64,000 nucleotides of DNA from Bacteroidota bacterium (GCA_018266555.1 JAFEAF010000019.1:1-64000), one strand, 5' to 3'; counted from the stretch's first letter, positions 7,356 to 17,271 are shown. Notes: generated by a model from the letters alone, not told the origin. Program-made: numbers and translations.

Positions 7356-8876
7356 ATGAAAAAATATTTTTTAGTAACTGCTTTCACTTTTATTTCATGT
7401 GTAATTATTGCTCAGCAAAGAACTTCGTCACCTATGGAAGATGGTAAACCACAAGCCATAAACAAGATGGTAAAAACAGATTCTTCAACAACCATTAAAA
7501 GCCAGGTAACCATCAAAGGCCAGGTTATTCCCTATGCCGCTACATTTGGCACTTTGCCGGTGTGGGATGATGATGGCAAAGCAATAGCCGGAATTTTTTA
7601 TACTTATTATGAGAGATCAGATGTAAGAGATAAAACTACAAGGCCCCTCGTAATTTCATTTAACGGCGGACCCGGCACTCCATCAGTTTGGATGGAAATT
7701 GGCTATACTGGCCCAAGGATATTGAATATTGATGATGAAGGCTACCCGGTGCAACCATACGGTATGCGGGATAATCCTTATTCTATTTTAGATGTTGCAG
7801 ATATAGTTTACGTGGACCCGGTTAATACGGGGTTTTCTCGGGCCATCAGTAAGGATATCCCTACAAATAAATTTTTCGGAGTAAATGAAGACATAAGATA
7901 TCTTGCAGATTGGATCAATACATTTGTTACAAGAAAAAACCGGTGGGCATCACCTAAGTTTTTGATCGGGGAAAGTTATGGTACTACCCGGGTTTCAGGT
8001 CTTGCATTGGCCTTACAGCAATCGCAATGGATGTATTTAAACGGTGTCATTCTTGTTTCACCCACTGATTTGGGAATTAAAAGAGATGGCCCGGTTGGCG
8101 AAGCATTATTATTGCCCTATTTTTCTGCTACAGCCTGGTATCATAAAATGTTGCCGGATGACCTGCAGAAAAAAGATCTCACTGATGTACTTCCGGAAGT
8201 AGAAGATTTTACAGTTAATCAGTTGGTACCTGCAATTACAAAAGGAGGGACATTAACAGATGACCAGAAAAAACAGGTAGCTTCAAAAATGGCCCGTTAT
8301 TCCGGGTTGTCAGAATCCGTAATTCTTCAGCACAATCTGGATATACCCGCTTCATTTTTTTGGAAAGAATTGTTACGGGATAAAGGATTTACTGTTGGGC
8401 GATTGGATTCCCGGTATAAAGGAATTGACAAAGAAGATGCTGGTGATAGCCCGGATTATAATGCAGAACTCACTTCATGGCTTCATTCTTTTACTCCCGC
8501 CATCAATATTTACCTGAGAGAAGAATTAGGATATAAGACCGATTTAAAATACAATATGTTTGGGCCCGTGTTTCCCTGGAATAATCAAAACAATACAACA
8601 GGTGAAAACCTTCGGCAAGCAATGGCAGAGAACCCCTATTTGCATTTAATGGTGCAATCTGGTTATTTTGACGGGGCCTGTGATTATTTCAATGCTAAAT
8701 ATAATATGTGGCAAATGGACCCCAGTGGTAAATTAAAAGACCGGATGTCATGGCATGGATTTCGAAGCGGACACATGATGTATTTACGCAGATCGGATTT
8801 ATCAACGGCTAACGATGAATTGAGAGAGTTTATTAAAAATGCAATACCTAAGCCGGGTACACCAGCTAAATATTAA
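7356..8876 (+). CDS. Exported S10-family serine carboxypeptidase-like protein
   Basis: A 506-residue exported alpha/beta-hydrolase peptidase of family S10. A signal peptide (1-19, ending VIIAQ) is followed by the oxyanion motif FNGGPGTPS (102-110), the nucleophile GESYG with S207, a probable catalytic Asp in SGYFDGACD (D439) and the catalytic His in RSGHMMY (H473). All three members of the triad are present in order. Family members remove C-terminal residues from peptides at acidic pH; bacterial members are periplasmic or secreted. It fits the other exported hydrolases nearby but shares no operon with them; a bidirectional terminator separates it from the chitinase gene. Confidence 0.9.
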   Translation: MKKYFLVTAFTFISCVIIAQQRTSSPMEDGKPQAINKMVKTDSSTTIKSQVTIKGQVIPYAATFGTLPVWDDDGKAIAGIFYTYYERSDVRDKTTRPLVISFNGGPGTPSVWMEIGYTGPRILNIDDEGYPVQPYGMRDNPYSILDVADIVYVDPVNTGFSRAISKDIPTNKFFGVNEDIRYLADWINTFVTRKNRWASPKFLIGESYGTTRVSGLALALQQSQWMYLNGVILVSPTDLGIKRDGPVGEALLLPYFSATAWYHKMLPDDLQKKDLTDVLPEVEDFTVNQLVPAITKGGTLTDDQKKQVASKMARYSGLSESVILQHNLDIPASFFWKELLRDKGFTVGRLDSRYKGIDKEDAGDSPDYNAELTSWLHSFTPAINIYLREELGYKTDLKYNMFGPVFPWNNQNNTTGENLRQAMAENPYLHLMVQSGYFDGACDYFNAKYNMWQMDPSGKLKDRMSWHGFRSGHMMYLRRSDLSTANDELREFIKNAIPKPGTPAKY

Positions 8877-8977
8877 TTTATGTATGATGCTAACTGAATC
8901 AATTACTTTTTGAACGACACAGCCAGATAATTCATGTGCATACTGTATTCCGGCTTCTGACTACATTTATTTTCATT

Positions 8978-9009
8978 AAAAGGGAGTGGTTGAAATGCCA
9001 CTCTCTTTT
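8978..9009. terminator. Bidirectional terminator between convergent genes
   Basis: AAAAGGGAGTGG at 8978-8989 and CCACTCTCTTTT at 8998-9009 form a 12-bp stem with one wobble and an 8-base loop, with A- and T-runs on the two sides. It sits between the converging S10 peptidase and GH18 genes and can serve both strands. Confidence 0.85.
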
Positions 9010-9074
9010 ATTATATGCAGATTTAATGAGCCCGGTTCCATTTCAATGGAATCATTATATACCCGTATATTCAT

Positions 9075-10217
9075 TTAATCATATCCAAATTCACTATTAA
9101 TACCCTTTAGCAAATACAGTTTTTTATCACTGAAATATTCCCAGAACATAGCACCGGCAAGTTTGAATTTTTTTATATACAAACATTTGGCTTTTACAGA
9201 TTCCTCATCATCATAAGTAATAAATATTTTATTTTCCGCATTAAACAAATAGGGGGCTTGGGACTCGCTATCCCAGTATCGTACATATCCTTTTTGATTC
9301 ACTATACTATCTTTCAGATAGGTGTAGCCGCCTCCAAACACCGGGCGGATTGGGATTTGGTATAATCCATTGTTATCGGCACTTTCTACAATTTTCCCTT
9401 TACCATAGAAACCAATCCCCAATACGACTTTTGATAGCTTTACACCCACCTTCTTTAAATTCTTTATGCAGGCATCTGCTGAATAAATATAGGGCATAGC
9501 CTGTGGTGTATATAAATTACTGTGATGTGCTGACATATTATCGTAGGTGTCATCAAAATCATAACTCATTAAATTGATATAGTCAAGATATTCCTGGGCT
9601 AATTCCATTTGGGTATGCTGCAAAAATTCTACAGAGCCTCCAATAGCAGTCGTTACCAAATATTTTTTATTTGTTTGTTTTTCCAGGTCCTCCAGCTTTT
9701 CCCGCAGGTTTTTGAAAAGATTGGTATATCCCGTTCGGTCCTTGGGACGAAACACATTGCTGTCACCCCGCATACCGGGATATTCCCAGTCAATATCAAC
9801 ACCATCAAGGTTAAATTTAGAAACGATATCCACTGCACTCTGTGCAAAGTTGGCAGTAGATGTATCGCTGAGCACCGCATCGGAAAAAAGTTTGCTCCAT
9901 ATCCAGCCACCGATCGAAATCAGGATTTTTAAATTGGGGTTAATAGTTTTAAGTTCATTTAACTTTCGGAAATTAACGGTATCTGTAATTTCATTATGCA
10001 GCCATGCCCTGTTATCTTTTATATCAACAAATGCATAATTGATATGAGATAGCCCTTTAGCATCAATCGAATCTGTTTGAATAATATTGCCCCTGTATCC
10101 GCCAACATAACCTATGATAACAGGTTTTGCCTTTTTCTGAGCTATTGTCACCTGATTGCTCAGCAGGAATGGAATGGTCAAAAACCAAAAGCAAATGACT
10201 TTTTCGGGATAGCTCAT
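9075..10217 (-). CDS. Exported GH18 chitinase-like glycoside hydrolase
   Basis: A 380-residue protein of glycoside hydrolase family 18, which cleaves beta-1,4 bonds in chitin or related GlcNAc polymers. A signal peptide (about 1-27, ending VTIAQ) precedes a TIM barrel: first strand VIIGYVGGY, then LSHINYAFVDI, the KILISIGGW strand (97-105), the catalytic DGVDIDWEYP with E145 as acid and D141/D143 beside it, then NLMSYDFDDTYD and GAMFWEYFSDK at the end. There is no carbohydrate-binding module or type IX sorting tail, so it is probably periplasmic or freely secreted. It is a single gene, convergent with the S10 peptidase gene. Confidence 0.92.
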   Translation of the reverse strand: MSYPEKVICFWFLTIPFLLSNQVTIAQKKAKPVIIGYVGGYRGNIIQTDSIDAKGLSHINYAFVDIKDNRAWLHNEITDTVNFRKLNELKTINPNLKILISIGGWIWSKLFSDAVLSDTSTANFAQSAVDIVSKFNLDGVDIDWEYPGMRGDSNVFRPKDRTGYTNLFKNLREKLEDLEKQTNKKYLVTTAIGGSVEFLQHTQMELAQEYLDYINLMSYDFDDTYDNMSAHHSNLYTPQAMPYIYSADACIKNLKKVGVKLSKVVLGIGFYGKGKIVESADNNGLYQIPIRPVFGGGYTYLKDSIVNQKGYVRYWDSESQAPYLFNAENKIFITYDDEESVKAKCLYIKKFKLAGAMFWEYFSDKKLYLLKGINSEFGYD

Positions 10218-10549
10218 AACGGGTTGTTTGAGTTAGATGTATTTTTCAGAATACGGAAATTCGAATTCAAATTTACTCTCTTTAGTTTAAAAATTAAATC
10301 TTACTTTGACTATTCGCTGAACGAAAATAAGCCGTCAGAAAAAATAATGCGACCCGTACTCAATAGCTGGAAAATTTGCATTATTGATTTAACTGGAAAT
10401 TGCAGAATTGAAAACCGGTTTTCAGCATTTATTAATAAGGATTGATATTCAGGATAGACTGTCTTTGCAGTCTGAAATTTTAAAGGTTATTTTTGATTTT
10501 TAGTATCTTTAAAACTCAACATTGGGTTCCAAAATTTAATAAAAACAAA
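10218..10549. other. Intergenic region between divergent genes
   Basis: An AT-rich stretch upstream of both the chitinase gene (minus) and the methyltransferase-like gene (plus). A -7-like TATCTTTA at 10507-10514 lies about 36 bases before the ATG at 10550. An open frame running from inside the chitinase gene to 10445 has no start context or family features. Nothing else recognisable. Confidence 0.4.
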
Positions 10550-11023
10550 ATGACTAATCAAAGAGATAACCCGGGAGTAATATTGCCTCCGCCCATGGTT
10601 TATGCAGTTATTTTTTTGATATCGCTGCTTATTCAGAAACTTATACCCATAAACCCTTCGTTCCTGCATAGCAAAATTGCCGTTGCAGCAGCAATTGTAT
10701 TCATTTTTTTATTTCTAATATTTGCAGCGCCTGCATTAATCCAGTTTTTTAGAACAAAAAATTCTGTGATCACTTTTAAGCCGGCAAATTCATTGCAGAC
10801 AACAGGTATTTATTCCATCAGCCGTAATCCTATGTATGTAAGTTTATTTTTTTTATATATCGGGTTATCATTTTTATTTGGTAACTGGTGGACATTTGTT
10901 TTACTCCCTGTGGTAATTGTAATCATTACTTTGTTGTTTATTTTACCCGAAGAACGATATCTTGAAAGAGCGTTCGGGGATAGTTATTTAGCTTACAAGG
11001 AAAAAGTCCGGCGGTGGTTTTAA
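10550..11023 (+). CDS. ICMT/PEMT-type membrane methyltransferase-like protein
   Basis: A 157-residue integral membrane protein with about four membrane segments. The C-terminal half has the isoprenylcysteine carboxyl methyltransferase/phospholipid methyltransferase signature: TTGIYSISRNPMYVS, a hydrophobic helical hairpin, then LPEERYLERAFGDSYLAYKE and VRRWF. The RNPMY and EE residues form the S-adenosylmethionine site in this superfamily. The substrate is unknown; bacterial members methylate lipids or small thiols or are uncharacterised. The ATG at 10550 is preferred over one 57 bases upstream, because the upstream codons overlap a probable -7 box and are not hydrophobic. Confidence 0.82.
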   Translation: MTNQRDNPGVILPPPMVYAVIFLISLLIQKLIPINPSFLHSKIAVAAAIVFIFLFLIFAAPALIQFFRTKNSVITFKPANSLQTTGIYSISRNPMYVSLFFLYIGLSFLFGNWWTFVLLPVVIVIITLLFILPEERYLERAFGDSYLAYKEKVRRWF

Positions 11024-11155
11024 AAGAAAATTTATACAGCTCCTTACCTGATGCTCTGACCGGTTTTATTACCTAAAGAATATCTTTCATACGTTCATAG
11101 TTTAAATTTCCAGGTATCCGCCAATTTTGTAACTTAACTCTTCAAATTTTCCGTT

Positions 11156-12706
11156 ATGATTTATATTAAGAAATTGCTGATATGTGCTTCGCTTATCATT
11201 TGCAATATTTCCTATTCCCAGATTTTACAATGTATAGATGTAACCAGTGCATCACGGCGTGAAGAAGGCGCCGGGCAAGGGGTATATGATTTCAATAATA
11301 AATGGACACCGGGTACTGTGATCACGGTTGGCTTTATGGATGGAACTCAATGGCAATGGGATAAAGTAAAACAATACGCCCCGATATGGAGTAAATATGC
11401 AAATGTTACTTTCAAATTTATGGGACAGGCAACAGGAACTGAAGATGTGCGGGTGAGCTTTAATTCCAAAAAAGGATCCTACTCATACATTGGCCTGGAT
11501 GCAAAAAAAAGATTGCCCTCTGAAGAAACTATGAATCTCGGCTGGATTGATAATACAAAATCAGAAGCTCAGTTAGAAGGTGTTATTCTTCATGAATTTG
11601 GGCATAGCCTGGGTTTATTACACGAGCACATGAATCCGATGAGTAATATTAAATGGAACAAACCTGTAGTGTATGCTTATTATTTGCAATATGACGGATG
11701 GGACAAGGAGATGGTGGATAAACAGGTGTTTGAACGGTATAGTGTGAGTATGACCAACAAAGCATATGATCCCAAATCAATCATGCATTATCCCATCCCG
11801 AAAGAATTTACATTGGATGGTTATTCAGTTGCTGAAAATGATTACCTGTCGCAGGGAGATATTGATTTGATCAAAGAACTATACCCCTTCAACAAAACTC
11901 AGCCGCTTACGAATATGACTACTGTATGGAGTAAACTGCAAGACCTGAATATAGATTATAATGTAACGGAGAATGGTAAATTGGGTATGCGTATCAAACA
12001 GGATTTCCTGATATATAATGCACAGAACAAACAATGTATTATGGCCGTTTATTTTTATAATGCTGAAAACGATAAAGCCTTATCAGATAAAGACGGCCAG
12101 TACGCATCGGCAGACGGGCATGTAGCCGGGTACAACTATTTTACTCCGGGATATCAAAATACTCAATACACGGATCTGGCTGTGTTTATCCCTTATGATC
12201 AATTGGAACTGGGCCCCGGAAATTTTCGCCTGAAATGTTATGTGGCTATTTTCGATCCGGATCAGAAACAGATCGTTACAGGTGGGTACCAGTATTTCAC
12301 TTTCAGCCAGGGAATAAATGTTAAAGAAATCCGGTTGCTTACCAGCTTTGATGATGTGGGGCAACAAATAAAAATTACTCCGGCATTCACCATCAGCAAT
12401 GCTAAAGGATTAAACTGCCTTGCAGTGGCTTATTTTTATTATGATAACGGTCAGCCGCTAAGAGATCATAATAATCTATATCATACTGTGGATGGTAATG
12501 TTTCAAGTTCTGCAAACTTTACACCGGGCTTTGAAATGACATTATATGACAATACGCAAACCGGGTTTGTTATAACTATCCCATACAAAGAACTGGAATT
12601 GCCGCCGGGAAAATATAATCTGAAATACAAGGTGATTTTATTTGATGATAAACTGAACCAGTTAGTGACGAGTGATTATTATAATTTCAATTTTACTCAG
12701 AATTAA
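11156..12706 (+). CDS. Secreted astacin-type (M12A) metalloprotease, tandem C-terminal domains
   Basis: A 516-residue exported zinc peptidase. A signal peptide (1-21) leads to a catalytic domain with HEFGHSLGLLHEH (zinc ligands H146, H150, H156, catalytic E147) and the Met-turn SIMHYP (M210, Y212). The extended HExxHxxGxxHE plus a Met-turn tyrosine defines metzincins of the astacin type. Residues about 250-380 and 390-516 are two copies of a beta-rich domain sharing the order AVYFYNAENDKAL / AVAYFYYDNGQPL, then DG-V, FTPG, then IPY-ELELxPG and the closing FTFSQ / FNFTQ strand. They may bind substrate or surface. It is a single gene, with a strong terminator after it. Confidence 0.88.
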   Translation: MIYIKKLLICASLIICNISYSQILQCIDVTSASRREEGAGQGVYDFNNKWTPGTVITVGFMDGTQWQWDKVKQYAPIWSKYANVTFKFMGQATGTEDVRVSFNSKKGSYSYIGLDAKKRLPSEETMNLGWIDNTKSEAQLEGVILHEFGHSLGLLHEHMNPMSNIKWNKPVVYAYYLQYDGWDKEMVDKQVFERYSVSMTNKAYDPKSIMHYPIPKEFTLDGYSVAENDYLSQGDIDLIKELYPFNKTQPLTNMTTVWSKLQDLNIDYNVTENGKLGMRIKQDFLIYNAQNKQCIMAVYFYNAENDKALSDKDGQYASADGHVAGYNYFTPGYQNTQYTDLAVFIPYDQLELGPGNFRLKCYVAIFDPDQKQIVTGGYQYFTFSQGINVKEIRLLTSFDDVGQQIKITPAFTISNAKGLNCLAVAYFYYDNGQPLRDHNNLYHTVDGNVSSSANFTPGFEMTLYDNTQTGFVITIPYKELELPPGKYNLKYKVILFDDKLNQLVTSDYYNFNFTQN

Positions 12707-12754
12707 GCCATGGATTCCCAGTAATATTATTCCAATTCGGGCAGATGGTGTTTA

Positions 12755-12790
12755 AAAAGATATAGCCGCATAGTAGCGGCTATATCTTTT
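12755..12790 (+). terminator. Strong rho-independent terminator
   Basis: AAAAGATATAGCCGC at 12755-12769 and its perfect complement at 12776-12790 form a 15-bp stem with a 6-base loop and an A/T tail on both sides. It ends the astacin gene. From 12791 to the next gene at 13012 only AT-rich sequence is seen. Confidence 0.88.
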
Positions 12791-13011
12791 ACAGGTGGTG
12801 GATTTCAAAGATTAACAGCGGCACCAGAGGTGTCTTTTTGTTTTACGATAGGTATTGAATGGAACAAATATATATTATTGACAAACATATTCCTGATGAC
12901 TTAAGTCATGGTCCAACTTGATTTTTGCAAAAATGGAAAATAATGACACAATGAATGTAATTCGCAACTTTAGGAAAAAAGTATTTATCTGAATCCCGGG
13001 TACATTTTTTA

Positions 13012-14142
13012 TTAAAAATATCCGGCATCAGCTAGGGCATCCAAAATATTTTTTTGAATTACCGCTTCATTATTGGTTAGCCAAATAATAGTAATATCTG
13101 CTTCAGGAATCATGGCCAGCCATGCCCTGAATCCACCCTGGTCGCCGCTATGCTCAATAACATTGTATTTAATTTCCGGCGTTTTTTTATTGAGAGCCAT
13201 TTTTCGATGAAACCAAACAAAAGCTTTTTCAGGTTCAGTTACCTGGTTCCAGTTTTTGGGAAACCATGTTTCTTCAGCTACCCGTATGGTTTGACTGTCT
13301 GTAAAAGAATATTTCCTTATTGCTTCAACATATTTTCTTAAATCATCAATGGAACTCCATACGCCGCCATTTCCGGCCGCAGCAAAAGTGGGATATTCAC
13401 CATAATCATATTCGGACCATTTCCCATTTATTTTCCTGTAACCATGGGCTACACCTTCGGAAGGGTAGGGGCCATCTGTAATTTTACTATTATTCATTTT
13501 GGCAGGATTAAAAATCTTTCTCTCAATAAATTCCTGCCATTTCATCTTTGTTACGTTTTCAATGATTAAAGCAAGGCCGTTATATGCCGGGTTGGAATAT
13601 TCATAATTACTCCCCGGTTCAAATTGTAAAGTACCGGTTTGTTTTATCGGCGCCCAGTTTTCTTCATCTTTAGCTGTCAGGTAAAAAATGCTGTCACCTT
13701 CCGTATCCCGGCTGTCCGGTAAGCCGGATGTATGAGTCAACAGGTTTCGGATAGATACTTTTTTTGCAATTTCTTTGTTTTTAAAATCGGGAAAATATTT
13801 TAAAAGATTATCGTCAATGGAAAGCTTGCCTTCATTCTGTAAAATCAAAATACCATAGGCAACAAAAGTTTTTGAAATGGAACCGAGATTTTGAACCGTA
13901 GCTGAAGTAAAAGCTGATTTTAACTTTAAATCTGATAACCCAAATGATTTTGAGTACAGTATTTTATTTCCCTGCTGGATAAAAACACTGCCGCCCGGGC
14001 TGTCCTTCTGAAAGGTTTCTGAAAAAACCGAATCAAGTTTTTGTTTCAATAATTGATCCTTATTCACCTGGCAAAGACAATTTAGGTAAAGAAAAACCAG
14101 AAGTGTTAAGGGTAAACTCTTTTTAAAATATGTATATTTCAT
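13012..14142 (-). CDS. Serine hydrolase, beta-lactamase class C fold
   Basis: An exported penicillin-binding-protein-like serine hydrolase. The start is set at the ATG at 14142, because MKYTYFKKSLPLTLLVFLYL begins a signal peptide; an ATG 42 bases upstream adds a non-signal leader. The product is then 376 residues. Motifs: SxxK as SISK in LGSISKTFVAYG, YxN as YSN in YEYSNPAYNG, and a third motif HSGDQGG near the end. These define the class C beta-lactamase/DD-peptidase/esterase superfamily. The substrate cannot be read from sequence. A second member lies at 59539-60795. It is a single minus-strand gene. Confidence 0.88.
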   Translation of the reverse strand: MKYTYFKKSLPLTLLVFLYLNCLCQVNKDQLLKQKLDSVFSETFQKDSPGGSVFIQQGNKILYSKSFGLSDLKLKSAFTSATVQNLGSISKTFVAYGILILQNEGKLSIDDNLLKYFPDFKNKEIAKKVSIRNLLTHTSGLPDSRDTEGDSIFYLTAKDEENWAPIKQTGTLQFEPGSNYEYSNPAYNGLALIIENVTKMKWQEFIERKIFNPAKMNNSKITDGPYPSEGVAHGYRKINGKWSEYDYGEYPTFAAAGNGGVWSSIDDLRKYVEAIRKYSFTDSQTIRVAEETWFPKNWNQVTEPEKAFVWFHRKMALNKKTPEIKYNVIEHSGDQGGFRAWLAMIPEADITIIWLTNNEAVIQKNILDALADAGYF

Positions 14143-14314
14143 AAAGAAACGGTGTATTATTTTAATGCTGCAACAGGCATTCAAATTTAAGGTATTTATA
14201 AATTTCCTGGCCGTTGTTTAAAAATGAAATTTTGAAACCAGTGCATATTTGAAAAAACACTTTCCTGGTTTTTAATAAGGATCCCGGTTCTAAAATATTT
14301 GCTTAATCATTTTA

Positions 14315-14788
14315 TTAAACAAGTTTTTTTAATAAAGCAATTTGGCCTAAATGATAATAGCTGTGTTCAATAACACCTTCTATATTCCTTAAATAAGTTC
14401 CGTATTTTTCATCCACAAAAGGCTTATCGAAGATGCTATCATCCATTTGCTCAATTTTGGCGGCAAATTTTTCTGCATTATTCAAAAAGCCGCTCACCAA
14501 TTTATTCCAGCCTGATTCGGTTTCGAGCCGGGGAAGGTTAAAACTATACTTATCATGGATTTCAAGTTTCCCGTTTTCCATTGCATATAGTAACCCTTCC
14601 AAGTAGTAATTTATATGATATACCAAAGCCGCAATGCTGTTGACCTGATCCATTTTTTGGGTTGCTTGTTGCAGGCTTACATTTTGCAGCAGTTCCTTAT
14701 AATTTGTATTGGCAATCCAATGCCCGCTAAGGAAGACTTCCTGAATCCGGCTTGCCAGCATTTTATTTCTCGATATTAAATTATTCAT
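14315..14788 (-). CDS. DinB-like four-helix metal-binding protein
   Basis: A 157-residue protein of the DinB/YfiT-like superfamily: a four-helix bundle with a His triad binding a divalent metal. The visible ligands are in ALVYHINYYLEG (helix 2) and the closing IEHSYYHLGQIALLKKL, with an HxxxH-like spacing. Members act as thiol-dependent transferases or stress proteins; the precise reaction is unknown. There is no signal peptide. Its upstream region is immediately followed by a copy of the noncoding repeat found twice more at 17.3 and 18.8 kb. Confidence 0.75.
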   Translation of the reverse strand: MNNLISRNKMLASRIQEVFLSGHWIANTNYKELLQNVSLQQATQKMDQVNSIAALVYHINYYLEGLLYAMENGKLEIHDKYSFNLPRLETESGWNKLVSGFLNNAEKFAAKIEQMDDSIFDKPFVDEKYGTYLRNIEGVIEHSYYHLGQIALLKKLV

Positions 14789-14842
14789 TTAAAATTTATG
14801 CAGTTGATGGTATATAAAATTAAAGGATTTTTTCCGGGTCAT

Positions 14843-15007
14843 TTTCTCCAGCAATAATAATTGCGTCAAATTGTTGCCTTCCCCAGGTTATGAATATACA
14901 AATGAGCAGCCAGAGTATCCCCTGCCGTACTGCATTGATTAATAGAGGAGGCCAGGAAAAATATTTCCCTATCTATATAGTGGCATATTTGGATCATGTT
15001 TGTGATA
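14843..15007. repeat. Diverged, shortened copy of MITE-like repeat
   Basis: The segment shares blocks with the two longer copies at 17272-17576 and 18817-19123: TTCTCCAGC near 14846, AGGTTATG near 14886, the TGCATTGAT/AATAG/GGAGGCCAGG block at 14931-14955, and the right end GTTTGTGATA at 14998-15007 (9 of 10 with the intact copy). The left end is missing and about 100 internal bases are absent. It stops two bases before the stop codon of the 661-residue gene. Confidence 0.65.
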
Positions 15008-15009
15008 GC

Positions 15010-16995
15010 TTAATTCCCGATTTTTTTCAACTCTTCTGCTAATTTGTTCATCTCTTTTTGTTTATAATTATAATCATGCAGCCATTGTAATATTTCCTGT
15101 TGATACAAATAAAGAGGGGCATTTGATTGGTCACGGTAATAGTAGCGAAGTACTACAACCGGTATGCCAAGCTGGTTTTGTGTTGTGATTTCAAGTTTAT
15201 TGCTATTAAATAAGTCAGTAGATTTTCCAAGCTTTTCCAAAAAAATATCAAGCCCTGGTTTATCAAATGTCAGGTAGGTATGGCCATACCTGTAATTGGG
15301 GTTTCGTATCAGTGTATGGCTGCCGGCAGTAGGTGGATAATAACTTTCACCATAAATATTCTCTTCTTGATTTAATAAAGAATAATCTTTGCGTGCTTCC
15401 ACCTGTTCACGGCATTGCATATTCACATAATTAAGACTTACGCTACTCTTTTGAAAAGTTACTTCATAACTTACACCTAAGCTATATGTTGTAGGCCCGT
15501 TCAATACACCTTCCGGCGCAGGCTCCGACCAGTCGTAGCTGACCCTGTCTATTTTCCAGATATCACCTTGGGTGAGTAATTCATCCAACCGGTTTTGATA
15601 ATAAAGTTCCGTTAACTGATTGTTTCTTTTATTGATCATATCAAGTGTAAGTTGCAACTCGCCCTTTAATTTTTCAATAGCTTTTTGTTTGTCAGCAATT
15701 AATGCTGTATTTCTTTCAAAATCTGCTGTTGAATAGGCTTGGTTAATCAGAGGTGTGTGAATAGTCTTGTCCGTAATACTTTTAAGGTAACCCATTTGTG
15801 CATCATCTAGTAAATCATAATTCACAGATAGGTACGTGCCTGCATCCGGATGTTTATAAATACCTGTAAATGCAAAAAATTTTCCATTATTACTCACAGC
15901 AATAGGATATCGATCAGGAGCATCCGGACTATCAACCTTGCCCAGGTCCAGTTGAACAGATTTTACAAGATGCGTAAGCGTGGTGTCATAATAATCAATC
16001 TTGTATTTTCTTTTATCCGGATCATATTGCATGTTGCAGTTGAATACAATCACTTCGTTTTTTTCCGGGAGGAAAGCCAATACACGATTATCCTGGCCTT
16101 CCGCTGCCGGGCTGTTCAGGCTTCCCGCAGCAGCTAACTTACCGGTTGAAGTAGAAAGGAATTCATACTTCATGTTATGAAACTCGGTAAAATATTTTCG
16201 AATAATATAGTTGCCCCAAAATGAAACTTCGATCTTCCCCAGGGAACTGAAATTGTTACCATTGTCCCATTCATGCGTTGTATAAAATGGAATCTCTGTT
16301 AAAAGATGATTGGGTACCTGGTACATCCATAACCGGTTATAACCTTTGGCATATTTGCCACAATCTGCGCTGATAAAGAGATTGGCGCTTTGAGGGTCAT
16401 AGAAAAAGGTCATATCAATATCAAAATCCCTGGGCTTTATATTAGCCTGTTTCATATAATTTTCATTAAACCCGGAAAAAAAATCAGGTAGCTGAAAAGC
16501 TGCAATAGATTTGCCTGTTGTATCTACGATCTTGATATTATACGTATTGCTCAGGATGAGTTTGAGATCAGCATTGATCCAGCGTTCTGTTTCCCATCCG
16601 TTTCGTCCCTTTTTATTGCTGCTATATGCATGCAACGGGTAATGGGAAGCAAACAACGAAAGGATCTCTCGCCCACGGCGGCTAAGCGGTAATTGACCAA
16701 CATTAAAATCTTCTTTTTGCTCACTGATGAGGCTCCACCCGGTTAGAGTTTGTTTTTGTGGTTCATATTTGAAAATGTAAGTATCCGGGTTCTTGACATA
16801 AAAAGAATACCCATCATTGCTGAAAGCCACTTCCTGATAGCCCGGTTCCAGCAAAGCCAGTTCTATATTGACGCCTTTTGGTGCAAACAAAAAACTCGGA
16901 TTGCCATAATCCAGTATCCCGGTTTTCCCGGTAATGGTTTGTGCACTTCCTGCAATGGAAAACAGAAAACCGGCAGCTATGAAAAGTGATTTCAT
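15010..16995 (-). CDS. Exported 661-residue protein, unknown function
   Basis: A large exported protein with a clear signal peptide (MKSLFIAAGFLFSIAGSAQ). Residues 25-410 are beta-rich with repeated four-strand-like units (AFSNDGYSFYVKNPDTYIF, FFYDPQSANLFISADCGKY, AVSNNGKFFAFTGIYKHP), suggesting a beta-propeller. Residues 425-470 form a charged coiled coil (ADKQKAIEKLKGELQLTLDM). The C-terminal 180 residues are another beta-rich domain ending in a helix. There is no sorting tail or lipobox. I do not recognise the family. The neighbouring PD40 lipoprotein gene could be functionally linked, but a repeat and 620 bases separate them. Confidence 0.65.
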   Translation of the reverse strand: MKSLFIAAGFLFSIAGSAQTITGKTGILDYGNPSFLFAPKGVNIELALLEPGYQEVAFSNDGYSFYVKNPDTYIFKYEPQKQTLTGWSLISEQKEDFNVGQLPLSRRGREILSLFASHYPLHAYSSNKKGRNGWETERWINADLKLILSNTYNIKIVDTTGKSIAAFQLPDFFSGFNENYMKQANIKPRDFDIDMTFFYDPQSANLFISADCGKYAKGYNRLWMYQVPNHLLTEIPFYTTHEWDNGNNFSSLGKIEVSFWGNYIIRKYFTEFHNMKYEFLSTSTGKLAAAGSLNSPAAEGQDNRVLAFLPEKNEVIVFNCNMQYDPDKRKYKIDYYDTTLTHLVKSVQLDLGKVDSPDAPDRYPIAVSNNGKFFAFTGIYKHPDAGTYLSVNYDLLDDAQMGYLKSITDKTIHTPLINQAYSTADFERNTALIADKQKAIEKLKGELQLTLDMINKRNNQLTELYYQNRLDELLTQGDIWKIDRVSYDWSEPAPEGVLNGPTTYSLGVSYEVTFQKSSVSLNYVNMQCREQVEARKDYSLLNQEENIYGESYYPPTAGSHTLIRNPNYRYGHTYLTFDKPGLDIFLEKLGKSTDLFNSNKLEITTQNQLGIPVVVLRYYYRDQSNAPLYLYQQEILQWLHDYNYKQKEMNKLAEELKKIGN

Positions 16996-17271
16996 TTTTA
17001 TACATAAAATTATAGTAAAAAGTAATATTTCCTAGCCCCCAATAATGGGAATTTTTCACGGTCAACAATTCTTTTGGTTTTATTTCAACCCAAATTATAT
17101 GGTCCTATTATGAAATGTTTTTTTTACAACGGGATTATCCATTATCCTATCCGAAACAGCATGTCCGGCATTTTTTAAAATCAAATTAAGTTGAATTGAG
17201 TATAGTTGCCCGGCATTTACCCAATAAATATAGTGCGTAGGATTCTGCTTCCCTGATTCGTGTATCACGAT

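Noticed and set aside
10077-10445. 122-codon frame covering the chitinase start and its upstream region
   Set aside because: Half of it is antisense to the chitinase signal peptide; the rest has no coding character.
13012-14184. Start of the serine hydrolase at 14184
   Set aside because: The extra 14 residues precede a complete signal peptide that starts at 14142.
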